In this document: piece after piece, positions 23,017 to 28,731 of the stretch
Numbering within the stretch: position 1 is the stretch's first letter
Layout of the letters: each line of letters opens with the position of its first letter
Origin: Pseudomonadota bacterium
GTDB lineage: Bacteria; Pseudomonadota; Gammaproteobacteria; Xanthomonadales; Xanthomonadaceae
DNA: 28,731 nt
Assembly (NCBI GenBank): GCA_023423605.1
Contig: JAFAFF010000243.1
Span: 1-28,731 of the forward strand
Direction: 5' to 3'
Translations under genes and position numbers: made by a program
The notes under the pieces: model-generated
What the model was told of the DNA's origin: nothing
What the model saw: the letters and a program-made list of their open reading frames with translations, nothing else
Databases searched by the model: none

Positions 23017-23844
23017 ATGAGCAATGGTAATGGTGTGACCACGACGCTGAGCGAGACCGTGGACAATGCAAAGGAAACCGCAAGCGAGGTTGGCGAGACC
23101 ATCTCCCACGCGGTAGAGGGGGCGGTGACGGCAGTCAGGACCGCGGTCAAGCGCGTGCGCAAGGCGACCGCCAAGCGCGTGGCCGCAGCGGAGGGTACCC
23201 GCAAGGCGGCGGCAGGGAAGGCAGGCCGCGCGACCCGGTCCATCGGTACGTCCCTTTCCAGGGCCAAACAGAAACTGGAAGCCGCCACGCAGGAACTGAA
23301 GGCGGAAGCCGCGGCGCTCAGGAAGGAAGTGGACCGCAAGAAGAAGGCTGCCACTCGGAAGGCTGCTGCCACGAAGAAGACCGTCGGCAAGAAGGCCGCC
23401 GCCACGAAGAAGGCCGTCGGCAAGAAGGCCGCCGTGGCGAAGAAGACTGTTGGCAAGAAGGCCGCTGTCGCGAAGAAGACCGTCGGCAAGAAGGCCGCTG
23501 TCGCGAAGAAGACCGTCGGCAAGAAGGTCGCTGTCGCGAAGAAGACCGTCGGCAAGAAGGTCGCTGTCACGAAGAAGACTGTCGGCAAGAAGGCGGCCGT
23601 TGCGAAGAAGACTGTCGGCAAGAAGGCAGCCGTGGCGAAGAAGACCGTCGGCAAGAAGGCAGCTGACACGAAGAAGACCATCGGCAAGAAGGTCGCCGTC
23701 ACGAAGAAGACCATCGGCAAGAAAGCCGCCGTTGCGAAGAAGACGGTCGGCAAGAAGGCCGCCGTGGCGAAGAAGACCGTCGGCAGGAAGGCCGCTGTCG
23801 CGAAGAAAACCGGCCGCAGGCTGGTCGCGAAGCGCGCGAAGTAA
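23017..23844 (+). CDS. Histone H1/AlgP-like Lys/Ala-rich repeat protein
   Basis: 275 residues. GGGAGGG just upstream of ATG 23017 decides this start over ATG 22987. The N-terminal third (1-113) is an amphipathic, helical, coiled-coil-like region (SETVDNAKETASEVGE, later KLEAATQELKAEAAALRKEV). From residue 114 the protein consists of 14 consecutive copies of an 11-residue unit, consensus KKAAVAKKTVG, ending in a basic tail. Such Lys/Ala/Pro-type C-terminal tails resemble eukaryotic histone H1 and the pseudomonad AlgP (AlgR3) protein, which bind DNA non-specifically. A role in nucleoid structure or RNA binding is likely but not shown. The DNA repeat is near-perfect, so copy number could vary between strains. 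Confidence 0.85.
   Translation: MSNGNGVTTTLSETVDNAKETASEVGETISHAVEGAVTAVRTAVKRVRKATAKRVAAAEGTRKAAAGKAGRATRSIGTSLSRAKQKLEAATQELKAEAAALRKEVDRKKKAATRKAAATKKTVGKKAAATKKAVGKKAAVAKKTVGKKAAVAKKTVGKKAAVAKKTVGKKVAVAKKTVGKKVAVTKKTVGKKAAVAKKTVGKKAAVAKKTVGKKAADTKKTIGKKVAVTKKTIGKKAAVAKKTVGKKAAVAKKTVGRKAAVAKKTGRRLVAKRAK
23356..23814 (+). repeat. In-frame 33-bp tandem repeat, 14 units
   Basis: Thirteen full 33-bp units and a last one of 30 bp, inside the Lys/Ala-rich gene. Adjacent units differ mostly by silent changes (GCC/GCT, GTC/GTG, ACC/ACT) and a few replacements (Ala/Val at position 3, Ala/Thr at 6, Val/Ile at 10). The unit preserves reading frame whatever the number of copies. Confidence 0.92.
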
Positions 23845-23940
23845 ACCTCCCTGTCGCCTGCGGGCGGCAGGGGTGTCCCGTGACGCCGCTGCATACAGCA
23901 GCCCGGGCATCATGGGCCCCTCCCCGGCGAGATCAGCATC

Positions 23941-24624
23941 ATGCGCGGACTCGATTTCAGCTCCTGGCAGGCAGTGCTTTCCACCTTGGCCGGGTTGGCC
24001 ATCATCACGCTCATCGGTGTCGGCATCCGGCTGCTGGTCATGCAGACCCTGCAGGCACGGCGCGAGCGGGAAAACCGCCAGATCAACGAGCGCCTGCGCA
24101 CCCTCATGGCTGCCTACAAGACACTTGGCGGCTCGTTCAGCGGCGAACTCGGCGTGGATCCCATGCATCTGCGCGAGCTACGCCAGCGCATGCAGGAACA
24201 GGGACTGGCCGAACCGGCATCGGATCGCGCGCGACGCATCCGCGATGCAGTGGAAGCCGCACTATCGGATATCCTGCTGCTTGGCACCGACGAACAGGTC
24301 AAGCTTGCCGCCCATGCCGCCAACGAAATGGCCCAGGGCCGGCCGGTACACCTGCATGCACTGGTGGTTTCGCTGCGTGATTTCATCCGCCAGGCGCTGG
24401 ACCTGGCCCCCATCCCCGCCGGGCTGGCCATCCCCCATCAGGGGCCTGCACGTCCATCGTCCGGCGGCGCCGGCAAAGGCCGCGCCGACGGCGACAGCCG
24501 CGGCGGCAAGGGCGGAGGTGGAGGCGGAGGTGGAGGTGCGGGGATGGGCGCGATGGGCGGCATGGGTGCCGGCATGGCGGTAGGTGCGACGGGCAGCGAC
24601 GAAAGCGATACCCGTACCTCCTGA
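23941..24624 (+). CDS. Membrane-anchored protein with Gly-rich tail, unknown function
   Basis: 227 residues. One N-terminal membrane helix (about 10-34, AVLSTLAGLAIITLIGVGIRLL) is followed by a basic coiled-coil-like stretch (QARRERENRQINERLRTLM), a helical domain with conserved-looking LGTDEQVKLAAHAANEMAQG and LRDFIRQALDL, and from about 173 a disordered Gly/Met-rich tail with nine Gly in a row (191-199). No named family is recognised. It lies 96 bp after the repeat-protein gene on the same strand and has only a weak ribosome-binding site, so co-transcription with that gene is possible. Coding use of the whole frame fits the GC-rich neighbours. Confidence 0.75.
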   Translation: MRGLDFSSWQAVLSTLAGLAIITLIGVGIRLLVMQTLQARRERENRQINERLRTLMAAYKTLGGSFSGELGVDPMHLRELRQRMQEQGLAEPASDRARRIRDAVEAALSDILLLGTDEQVKLAAHAANEMAQGRPVHLHALVVSLRDFIRQALDLAPIPAGLAIPHQGPARPSSGGAGKGRADGDSRGGKGGGGGGGGGAGMGAMGGMGAGMAVGATGSDESDTRTS

Positions 24625-24669
24625 CGCGTGGCGGCACCCATGTGGTCGCCGTCAACGCGGCTGCGTCAG
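24621..24669. terminator. Weak shared stem between convergent genes
   Basis: CTGACGC (24621-24627) pairs with GCGTCAG (24663-24669) across a 35-nt loop that itself contains a small GGCG/CGCC stem. It overlaps the stop of the Gly-rich-tail gene and the last codons of the DUF1428 gene. It could end transcription from both sides, but the call is weak. Confidence 0.3.
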
Positions 24670-25017
24670 CTCCAGCACCGGTACGAATCCGCCGAAGATC
24701 ATCCGCTTGCCATCAAATGGCATCGGATTGTGGGCCGGGTCCATGCGCGGACCGTCCATCATCTTCTGCATGCCCGCATCGCGCGTGGCCTTGTCCGGCC
24801 ATTCGATCCAGGAAAAAACGATTGTCTCATCCTCCCTGGCGGCCACGGCACGCTGGAAATCGGTGTGCGTACCGGACGGCACATCGTCGCCCCAGCACTC
24901 CACCACGCGCGTGGCGCCGAATTCCAGGATCAGCGAATCGCCCGTGTTGGCATGTTCAAGGAAGGCCTGCTTGTTGGCGGTCGGCACCGCCATCACGAAA
25001 CCGTCGATGTAGCTCAT
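24652..25017 (-). CDS. DUF1428 family protein
   Basis: 121 residues from ATG 25017, with GGGAG 8 nt upstream. The N terminus MSYIDGFVMAVPTANKQAFLEHA and the later VECWGDDVPSGTHTDF and IVFSWIEWPDKATRDAGM are the family's conserved blocks. These proteins are small cytoplasmic alpha/beta-barrel folds of the dimeric ferredoxin-like type; their function is not known. No signal peptide. It is convergent with the preceding gene and divergent from the Ax21-like gene. Confidence 0.88.
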   Translation of the reverse strand: MSYIDGFVMAVPTANKQAFLEHANTGDSLILEFGATRVVECWGDDVPSGTHTDFQRAVAAREDETIVFSWIEWPDKATRDAGMQKMMDGPRMDPAHNPMPFDGKRMIFGGFVPVLELTQPR

Positions 25018-25230
25018 GTCTGTTCTCCCGATTGTGGATACGACAGTTGCCGGGCCGCAAGCGACATGCCTGCGCGCCGGAAGCCGGAAACGAGGAACCG
25101 CGCCAAGGCCATTCGCGCCAGCCTGATGCAGTGTGGACGTGGACTGCACAAGCGGATGTGACAGGCGCGCGTGTATGCCTGAAATCAGCTGAATAACAGC
25201 CTAAAACGGACGGTGTGCTTTCAGGATGCG

Positions 25231-25258
25231 TTGGGGCGAAAAACGGAAACTTTACATA
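25231..25258 (+). promoter_or_regulatory. Candidate promoter of the Ax21-like gene
   Basis: TTGGGG (25231-25236) and TACATA (25253-25258) are separated by 16 bp, and the DNA around them is A-rich for this genome. The predicted start would leave a leader of about 58 nt before the ATG at 25323. The rest of the 305-bp spacer 25018-25322 shows no gene. Confidence 0.45.
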
Positions 25259-25322
25259 CCCCGATTGCGGCGGCGTTCCGCGCCATCGCGACAACATCAG
25301 AAAGACAAGAGGTAGTACCCCC

Positions 25323-25895
25323 ATGAAGACTTCGCTGATCGCACTGGCCCTTGCCGCTGCCCTGCCGTTCGCTGCCTCGGCCGCCGACAACCTGTCCTAC
25401 AACTACGTCGAAGGCGACTACGTGAAGACCAGCGCGGATGCTGGCAAGGCTGAAGGCTGGGGTGTGAAGGGCTCCTACGGCGTGCTGCCGAACATGCATG
25501 TGTTCGCCGATTACAGCAAGCAGGAAGTGAAGGCCACCGACGCCGACGTCGACCAGTGGCGTGTTGGTGTGGGTTACAACACCCCGGTCGCGGCATCGAC
25601 CGATTTCGTTGCGCGCGCGGCCTACAACAAGTTCGATCCGAAGGACGGCCTGGACTTCAACGGCTACAGTGCCGAAGCCGGTATCCGTACCGCGTTCGGC
25701 CAGCACGCCGAGGTGTACGCCATGGCCGGCTATGAGGATTACAGCAAGAAGCACGGCGTCAACCCGGACGGTGAGTGGTACGGCCGCCTGGGCGCACAGG
25801 TCAAGTTGAACCAGAACTGGGGCATCAGCGGCGACCTGAAGATGAACCGCGATGGCGACAAGGAATATTCGGTCGGCCCGCGTTTCTCCTGGTAA
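25323..25895 (+). CDS. Ax21-family outer-membrane beta-barrel protein
   Basis: 190 residues with a clear signal peptide (MKTSLIALALAAALPFAASA, cleavage before or after the next Ala). The mature protein begins DNLSYNYVEGDYVKT and shows alternating aromatic/polar strands to the end, closing with the terminal YSVGPRFSW, where the last aromatic residue fits a BAM-inserted barrel. DQWRVGVGYNTP is a family hallmark. Ax21 proteins of Xanthomonas and Stenotrophomonas are about this size; earlier claims that a sulfated Ax21 peptide is an immune or quorum signal were withdrawn, so only an outer-membrane role is inferred. It has its own promoter and terminator. Confidence 0.88.
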   Translation: MKTSLIALALAAALPFAASAADNLSYNYVEGDYVKTSADAGKAEGWGVKGSYGVLPNMHVFADYSKQEVKATDADVDQWRVGVGYNTPVAASTDFVARAAYNKFDPKDGLDFNGYSAEAGIRTAFGQHAEVYAMAGYEDYSKKHGVNPDGEWYGRLGAQVKLNQNWGISGDLKMNRDGDKEYSVGPRFSW

Positions 25896-25962
25896 CGGCT
25901 GCGGGTTTCCGCAGCGGTCGCAGCCGCGTGGCGCATCGAACATGCGCTATGCCTGCATACCG

Positions 25963-25992
25963 ACAGGCCCGGCGATGCCGGGCCTGTTTCTT
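25963..25992 (+). terminator. Strong rho-independent terminator of the Ax21-like gene
   Basis: A perfect 11-bp stem, ACAGGCCCGGC (25963-25973) with 25977-25987, loop GAT, followed by TTCTTTGTT. It lies 67 bp past the stop codon. Confidence 0.9.
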
Positions 25993-26024
25993 TGTTCATT
26001 CCGGGCAAAAAGCAGCGGACAGGT

Positions 26025-26414
26025 TCATTCGCCCTGGTATTGCTTTTCCTCCACCAGCGCCGATCCGGCCACGCGGTTGATCTCGTTCTTCACCTGCACG
26101 CGCTCACCGTTGGTCCGGTATACGCCTCGTGCCAGCTGCACGAACGCATCGTCGAACTGTTGCGCAGCCTCCTTGTCGCGCAACTGGTCCTGGATGTCCC
26201 ACATGCGCTCGTTGATGGTCTTCAACGTCTGCTTCAGTGCATCCAGCGCGGGCTGGCTGGCCCGTTGCCGCGCAAACAGCGGCAGCAGGCCGTCCAGTTC
26301 GGTGCGGACATTGGCCAGCTTGGCCGCATCGTCGATGCGTTCGGCTTTGATTTCCAGGATGGTGATCTTGTCGATCAGCTCGCCGATCGATACCGGGGTC
26401 AGGATCGCGTCCAC
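26025..26414 (-). CDS. DUF6165 family protein
   Basis: 129 residues from a GTG at 26414. GGAG lies 8 nt upstream, and a likely -10 box (TATCAT at 26446-26441) falls downstream of the only earlier ATG (26456), which rules that start out. The N terminus DAILTPVSIGELIDKITILEIKAERI and the block ERMWDIQDQLRDKEAAQQFDD are the parts I associate with this family. It is a soluble, mostly helical protein without signal peptide. Its function is unknown. It follows the YehS-like gene on the same strand by 48 bp. Confidence 0.82.
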   Translation of the reverse strand: MDAILTPVSIGELIDKITILEIKAERIDDAAKLANVRTELDGLLPLFARQRASQPALDALKQTLKTINERMWDIQDQLRDKEAAQQFDDAFVQLARGVYRTNGERVQVKNEINRVAGSALVEEKQYQGE

Positions 26415-26440
26415 GCCGTGGCTCCGTTGAACAGGCGAGC

Positions 26441-26446
26441 ATGATA
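26441..26446 (-). promoter_or_regulatory. Possible -10 element for the DUF6165 gene
   Basis: TATCAT on the minus strand, 26 bp before the GTG start. No convincing -35 at the normal distance. Confidence 0.35.
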
Positions 26447-26462
26447 GCGCGCCCATCCGCGA

Positions 26463-26930
26463 TCAACCGCGAACGCGCTGCACCAGTCCCTTGAGGAAGT
26501 AACGCAGCAACTGGTCGCCGGCACGGCGGAAATTCTTGTGATCGCGCTGCCGGAACACGGCGCTGAGTTCCGGCCTGGTCACCGCGAAGCCGGCACGCTG
26601 GAAGATGTCCTGCAGGTCGTCATCGCGCAGCTGGAAGGCCACCCGCAGTTTCTTCAGGATCAGGTTGTTGTCGATGCGTGTCTCGATGGCGCGTTGCGGC
26701 TGGCCTTCGTTGCGGCCACGCAGGTGCACGATCAGGCCATCCAGTACGTGTGCCAGGGCCGCATCGCTGCAGGCTTCGAAGCCGGCTTCGTTCTCCTGCT
26801 TCAGCCAGGCATTGACCTGCGCGGTGGTGACGGCGAAGGCGGGGTCGGCCAGTTCGCACAGCACCACGATGTGGTTGTCGCTCAGGTCGAGGGCATAACG
26901 CAGGCTGCGCAGGACGTCGTTGTTGATCAT
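26463..26930 (-). CDS. DUF1456 family protein, YehS-like
   Basis: 155 residues from ATG 26930, with GGAAG just upstream; this equals the length of E. coli YehS (156). Two related repeats are visible: NNDVLRSLRYALDLSDNHIV with its following block (residues 3-70), and NNLILKKLRVAFQLRDDDLQDI with its block (87-155). Each contains the LRxAxxLxDxxI pattern of DUF1456. The ending FRRAGDQLLRYFLKGL is also typical. Function is unknown; the protein is cytoplasmic. A GTG four codons earlier is a possible alternative start. Confidence 0.88.
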   Translation of the reverse strand: MINNDVLRSLRYALDLSDNHIVVLCELADPAFAVTTAQVNAWLKQENEAGFEACSDAALAHVLDGLIVHLRGRNEGQPQRAIETRIDNNLILKKLRVAFQLRDDDLQDIFQRAGFAVTRPELSAVFRQRDHKNFRRAGDQLLRYFLKGLVQRVRG

Positions 26931-26967
26931 TTTCTTCCACACTGCCGGCAGGCGCGCCGGTGCACGT

Positions 26968-26973
26968 ATTGTA
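26968..26973 (-). promoter_or_regulatory. Probable -10 element for the YehS-like gene
   Basis: TACAAT on the minus strand, a 5/6 match, 37 bp before the ATG at 26930. GTAGCGCCGGCC on the plus strand at 26971 overlaps it and looks like the head of a decayed SMAG element, so the -10 may have arisen at its edge. Confidence 0.5.
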
Positions 26974-27053
26974 GCGCCGGCCGGGCCGTCATCCGGTTGT
27001 CACCGAATTGCAGCACAGTGCGCGCCTGGACCTTTCCCCTGCAGGAACACCGG

Positions 27054-27536
27054 ATGCGCGCGCGGATTTCGATGACATTGCTGGTGGCCGTCCTTGCCGC
27101 GCCGGCATGGGCGCAGCCGGGCTATGTGCCACTGGAGCAGCGCCTGGGCGCCGCCCGGCTCGCCGAGATAGGCCTTACCGCGCGCCAGGTGCAGCAGCTG
27201 GACAGCCTGTTGCAGCAGACGATGACCGGACAGGTGGTGGCGCAACCCGGCGCTGACCGCCCCGCGACGGGCGCCATGCCGGTGCCGCCGCCCATGCATG
27301 TGGGCCTGGACGAGGGGCCGGTGAAGGCGCGCGCCAGCGGCCGCATCACGGGCTGGGAGCCGGGCACGCTGTTCACCCTGGACAATGGCCAGCAGTGGCA
27401 GGTGATGAAAGGTCGGATGACCCTGCGCACGCCGGTGCAGGACCCACAGGTCGAGGTGGCGCCGGGCATCGCCGGGCGCTGGTTCCTGCAGGTGGACCCG
27501 GACCTGCCCAGGGCACGCGTGTTCCGCGTGCGCTGA
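27054..27536 (+). CDS. Small secreted protein of unknown function
   Basis: 160 residues with a signal peptide (MRARISMTLLVAVLAAPAWA, cleavage before QPGY). AGGA lies 8 nt before ATG 27054. A helical stretch (LEQRLGAARLAEIGL to SLLQQT) is followed by a Pro-rich linker and a small beta-rich domain with ARASGRITGWEPGTLFTLDN and GQQWQVMKGRMTLRT, ending FLQVDPDLPRARVFRVR. The pattern 'G-x-W-x-x-G-x-x-F-x-L-x-N-G-Q-x-W' resembles a small OB-like or SH3-like barrel; I do not recognise a named family. It is probably periplasmic. It lies 91 bp before the dehydrogenase gene, with a direct repeat (GCGCCGGGGCAA at 27541 and 27554) between. Confidence 0.78.
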   Translation: MRARISMTLLVAVLAAPAWAQPGYVPLEQRLGAARLAEIGLTARQVQQLDSLLQQTMTGQVVAQPGADRPATGAMPVPPPMHVGLDEGPVKARASGRITGWEPGTLFTLDNGQQWQVMKGRMTLRTPVQDPQVEVAPGIAGRWFLQVDPDLPRARVFRVR

Positions 27537-27627
27537 GCTGGCGCCGGGGCAACGCGCCGGGGCAAGCAACGCAACGGCCGGCCGACAGTGACAGAATGGG
27601 CGTCTGGATCTTCCTGGAGTTTGCCTG

Positions 27628-28380
27628 ATGACCCGTACTGCCTTGATCACCGGTGCCACTTCCGGCTTCGGTGCCGCCGCCGTCCACCGTTTCGCGAAAG
27701 CGGGCTGGAAGGTGATCGCCACCGGACGTCGCGGCGAGCGCCTGCAGTCGCTGGTGCAGGCTTACGGCGCTGACCGGGTGCATGCGGCGGTGTTCGATGT
27801 GCGCGATGCCGTGCCGATGGAAGCGGCGTTGGCGGCCCTGCCGCCGGCCTTCGCGCAGATCGACCTGCTGGTCAACAACGCCGGGCTGGCACAGGGCACG
27901 GCGCCGGCGCCGCACGCCAGCCTGGAGGACTGGCACACGATGATCGATACCAATGTCACCGCGCTGGTCACGTTGACCCATCGCCTGCTTCCGCAACTGG
28001 TGCAGCGGAAGGGCGCGATCATCAACATTTCTTCGGTCGCGGGCGTCTATCCGTACCCGGGCGGCAATGCGTACGGCGGTACCAAGGCGTTCGTCAGCCA
28101 GTTTTCGCTCGGCCTGCGCTCGGACCTGCACGGTACCGGCGTACGCGTGACCACGATCGAACCGGGCATGGCCGAAACCGAATTCACCGTGGTACGCACC
28201 CATGGCGACCAGGCGGCGTCGGACAAGTTGTACACCGGCGCCAACCCGATGACCTCCGAGGACATCGCCGAGCAGATCTTCTGGGTGGTCAGCCTGCCGC
28301 CGCACCTGAACATCAACCGCCTGGAGCTGATGCCGGTCAGCCAGTCCTTCGCCGGTTTCCAGGTTGCCCGCGAGGACTGA
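27628..28380 (+). CDS. Short-chain dehydrogenase/reductase, YdfG-like
   Basis: 250 residues, classical SDR. The NADP-binding motif is TGATSGFG (8-15), with R34/R35 after the second strand favouring NADP(H). NNAG is at 83-86, catalytic S136 in NISSVAG, and Y149/K153 in AYGGTKA. The C-terminal part has EPGMAETEF, and the substrate-loop and end NRLELMPVSQSFAGF match YdfG, an NADP-dependent 3-hydroxy acid (serine, L-allo-threonine) dehydrogenase also linked to malonic semialdehyde reduction. GGAG stands 8 nt before the ATG. Exact substrate is inferred from these family features only. Confidence 0.9.
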   Translation: MTRTALITGATSGFGAAAVHRFAKAGWKVIATGRRGERLQSLVQAYGADRVHAAVFDVRDAVPMEAALAALPPAFAQIDLLVNNAGLAQGTAPAPHASLEDWHTMIDTNVTALVTLTHRLLPQLVQRKGAIINISSVAGVYPYPGGNAYGGTKAFVSQFSLGLRSDLHGTGVRVTTIEPGMAETEFTVVRTHGDQAASDKLYTGANPMTSEDIAEQIFWVVSLPPHLNINRLELMPVSQSFAGFQVARED

Positions 28381-28383
28381 CAG

Positions 28384-28405
28384 GTAGCGCCGGCTGCTGG
28401 CCGGC
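28384..28405 (+). repeat. SMAG-type palindrome, first of an inverted pair
   Basis: GTAGC then GCCGGC (28389-28394), loop TGCTG, GCCGGC (28400-28405). The GTAG head followed by a GC-rich hairpin is the form of the SMAG repeats of Stenotrophomonas. It stands 3 bp after the dehydrogenase stop codon. Confidence 0.75.
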
Positions 28406-28470
28406 ATCGGTGGTGCTCCTGCCGTGCCGGGGTTGCCGGCCGGTTACCGTGGCTCGGACATACAGAAGTT

Positions 28471-28492
28471 GCCGGCCAGTGGCCGGCTCTAC
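28471..28492 (-). repeat. SMAG-type palindrome, second of an inverted pair
   Basis: On the minus strand it reads GTAGAGCCGGCCACTGGCCGGC. Its GTAG (28492-28489) overlaps the TAG stop codon of the SPOR-domain gene. With the element at 28384 in opposite orientation it can fold into a larger cruciform, a REPIN-like arrangement, between two convergent genes. Confidence 0.75.
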
Positions 28493-28731
28493 TGGGCCTT
28501 GATGGCCATTGCCTGCAGGCCGGTACCATCCAGCTTCTGCTTGGCGTCAGCCAGCTCGCCTGCGGTGCCGTAAGGCCCCATGCGCACGCGGTACACCGTC
28601 CTGCCGTTGATCTGGGCCGATTCCACGCGTGCGGCCAGGCCGATCATCGCCAGCTTGGCCTTGGTGGCTTCGGCATCGCCCGAAGCACCGAACGCGCCGG
28701 CCTGCAGGATGTAACGCACGTTGCCGGCAGC
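28489..28731 (-). CDS. SPOR-domain protein, partial (N terminus beyond the window)
   Basis: The last 80 codons of a gene that begins to the right of the window. The frame is open up to the last base. The visible part is one SPOR domain: VRYILQAGAFGASGDAEATKAKL, then GRTVYRVRMGPYGTAGELADA and the ending DGTGLQAMAIKAQ, with the Q-x-G-x-F and R-V-x-x-G-P-Y/F motifs that bind denuded septal peptidoglycan. The complete protein most likely has an N-terminal membrane anchor and works at the cell division site. Its stop codon TAG is part of a SMAG element. Confidence 0.88.
   Translation of the reverse strand, partial: AAGNVRYILQAGAFGASGDAEATKAKLAMIGLAARVESAQINGRTVYRVRMGPYGTAGELADAKQKLDGTGLQAMAIKAQ

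Noticed and set aside
23356..23814. Regular 33-bp repeats as a CRISPR array
   Set aside because: Units are directly contiguous without unique spacers, stay in frame and encode a basic protein tail. No cas genes are near.
22513..24168. Minus-strand frames with striking repeats (LLADGLLRDSG-like and FFATAAFLPTV-like) opposite the Lys/Ala-rich gene
   Set aside because: They simply mirror the 33-bp repeat of the plus-strand gene. The plus strand has a strong ribosome-binding site and a sensible protein; the minus-strand frames do not.
25323..25895. Ax21 as quorum-sensing or immune signal
   Set aside because: The protein looks like an ordinary outer-membrane barrel, and the original reports of an Ax21-derived signal were retracted.
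26971..26989. GTAGCGCCGGCC... as a further SMAG element
   Set aside because: Only the head and left arm fit; the right arm is missing, so it is at most a remnant.

Overview
The window reads as chromosomal DNA of a high-GC gammaproteobacterium of the Xanthomonadaceae, most likely Stenotrophomonas (S. maltophilia complex). This rests on an Ax21-family outer-membrane protein, GTAG-headed short palindromes of the SMAG type, the long C-terminally extended TrpRS, and the overall gene repertoire. No rRNA, tRNA, CRISPR array, insertion sequence or prophage is visible. Two genes are cut or damaged: a SPOR-domain gene runs off the right edge, and an ABC-transporter ATPase is broken.

Layout. 1-5001 (+): a CsbD-like stress protein with a strong terminator, trpS, a repeat-bearing spacer, a small membrane protein, a metallo-beta-lactamase-fold hydrolase and a secreted M28 peptidase. 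5125-6944 (+): two translationally coupled EamA/DMT exporters (YedA-like, RarD). 7025-7831 (+): an AT-richer secreted protein of unknown function. 7987-12477 (-): a four-gene operon, read right to left as periplasmic adaptor, ABC ATPase and two different MacB/FtsX-type permeases, closed by two hairpins. 12588-14704 (+): a perfect 12-bp palindrome, an ABC ATPase cut off just after Walker A, then an overlapping DesK/NarL-type histidine kinase and response regulator. The ATPase body and the expected permease look deleted, leaving the two-component system without its transporter. 14734-16391 (-): a membrane-anchored catalase-like peroxidase and its cytochrome b561 partner, overlapping by 4 bp. 16532-19766 (-): AI-2E-family membrane protein, HAD hydrolase and M17 aminopeptidase, closely packed. 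19835-21191 (-): a trio resembling yqjD-yqjE-yqjK. 21299-22726 (-): a periplasmic Do/DegP-like protease. 23017-24624 (+): a histone H1/AlgP-like protein with 14 repeats of 11 residues, then a membrane protein with a Gly-rich tail. 24652-25017 (-): DUF1428. 25323-25895 (+): Ax21-like barrel with a textbook terminator. 26025-26930 (-): DUF6165 and DUF1456/YehS proteins. 27054-28380 (+): a small secreted protein and a YdfG-like short-chain dehydrogenase. 28384-28731: an inverted pair of SMAG-like palindromes, the second of which contains the stop codon of the partial SPOR-domain gene.

Most of the window is ordinary envelope and housekeeping content. The parts most worth a second look are the apparent deletion at about 12840, the palindrome in front of it, the AT-rich secreted protein, the repeat protein, the extra N-terminal membrane pair in the second permease, and the C-terminal module of TrpRS. 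I did not find a convincing wholly new system.
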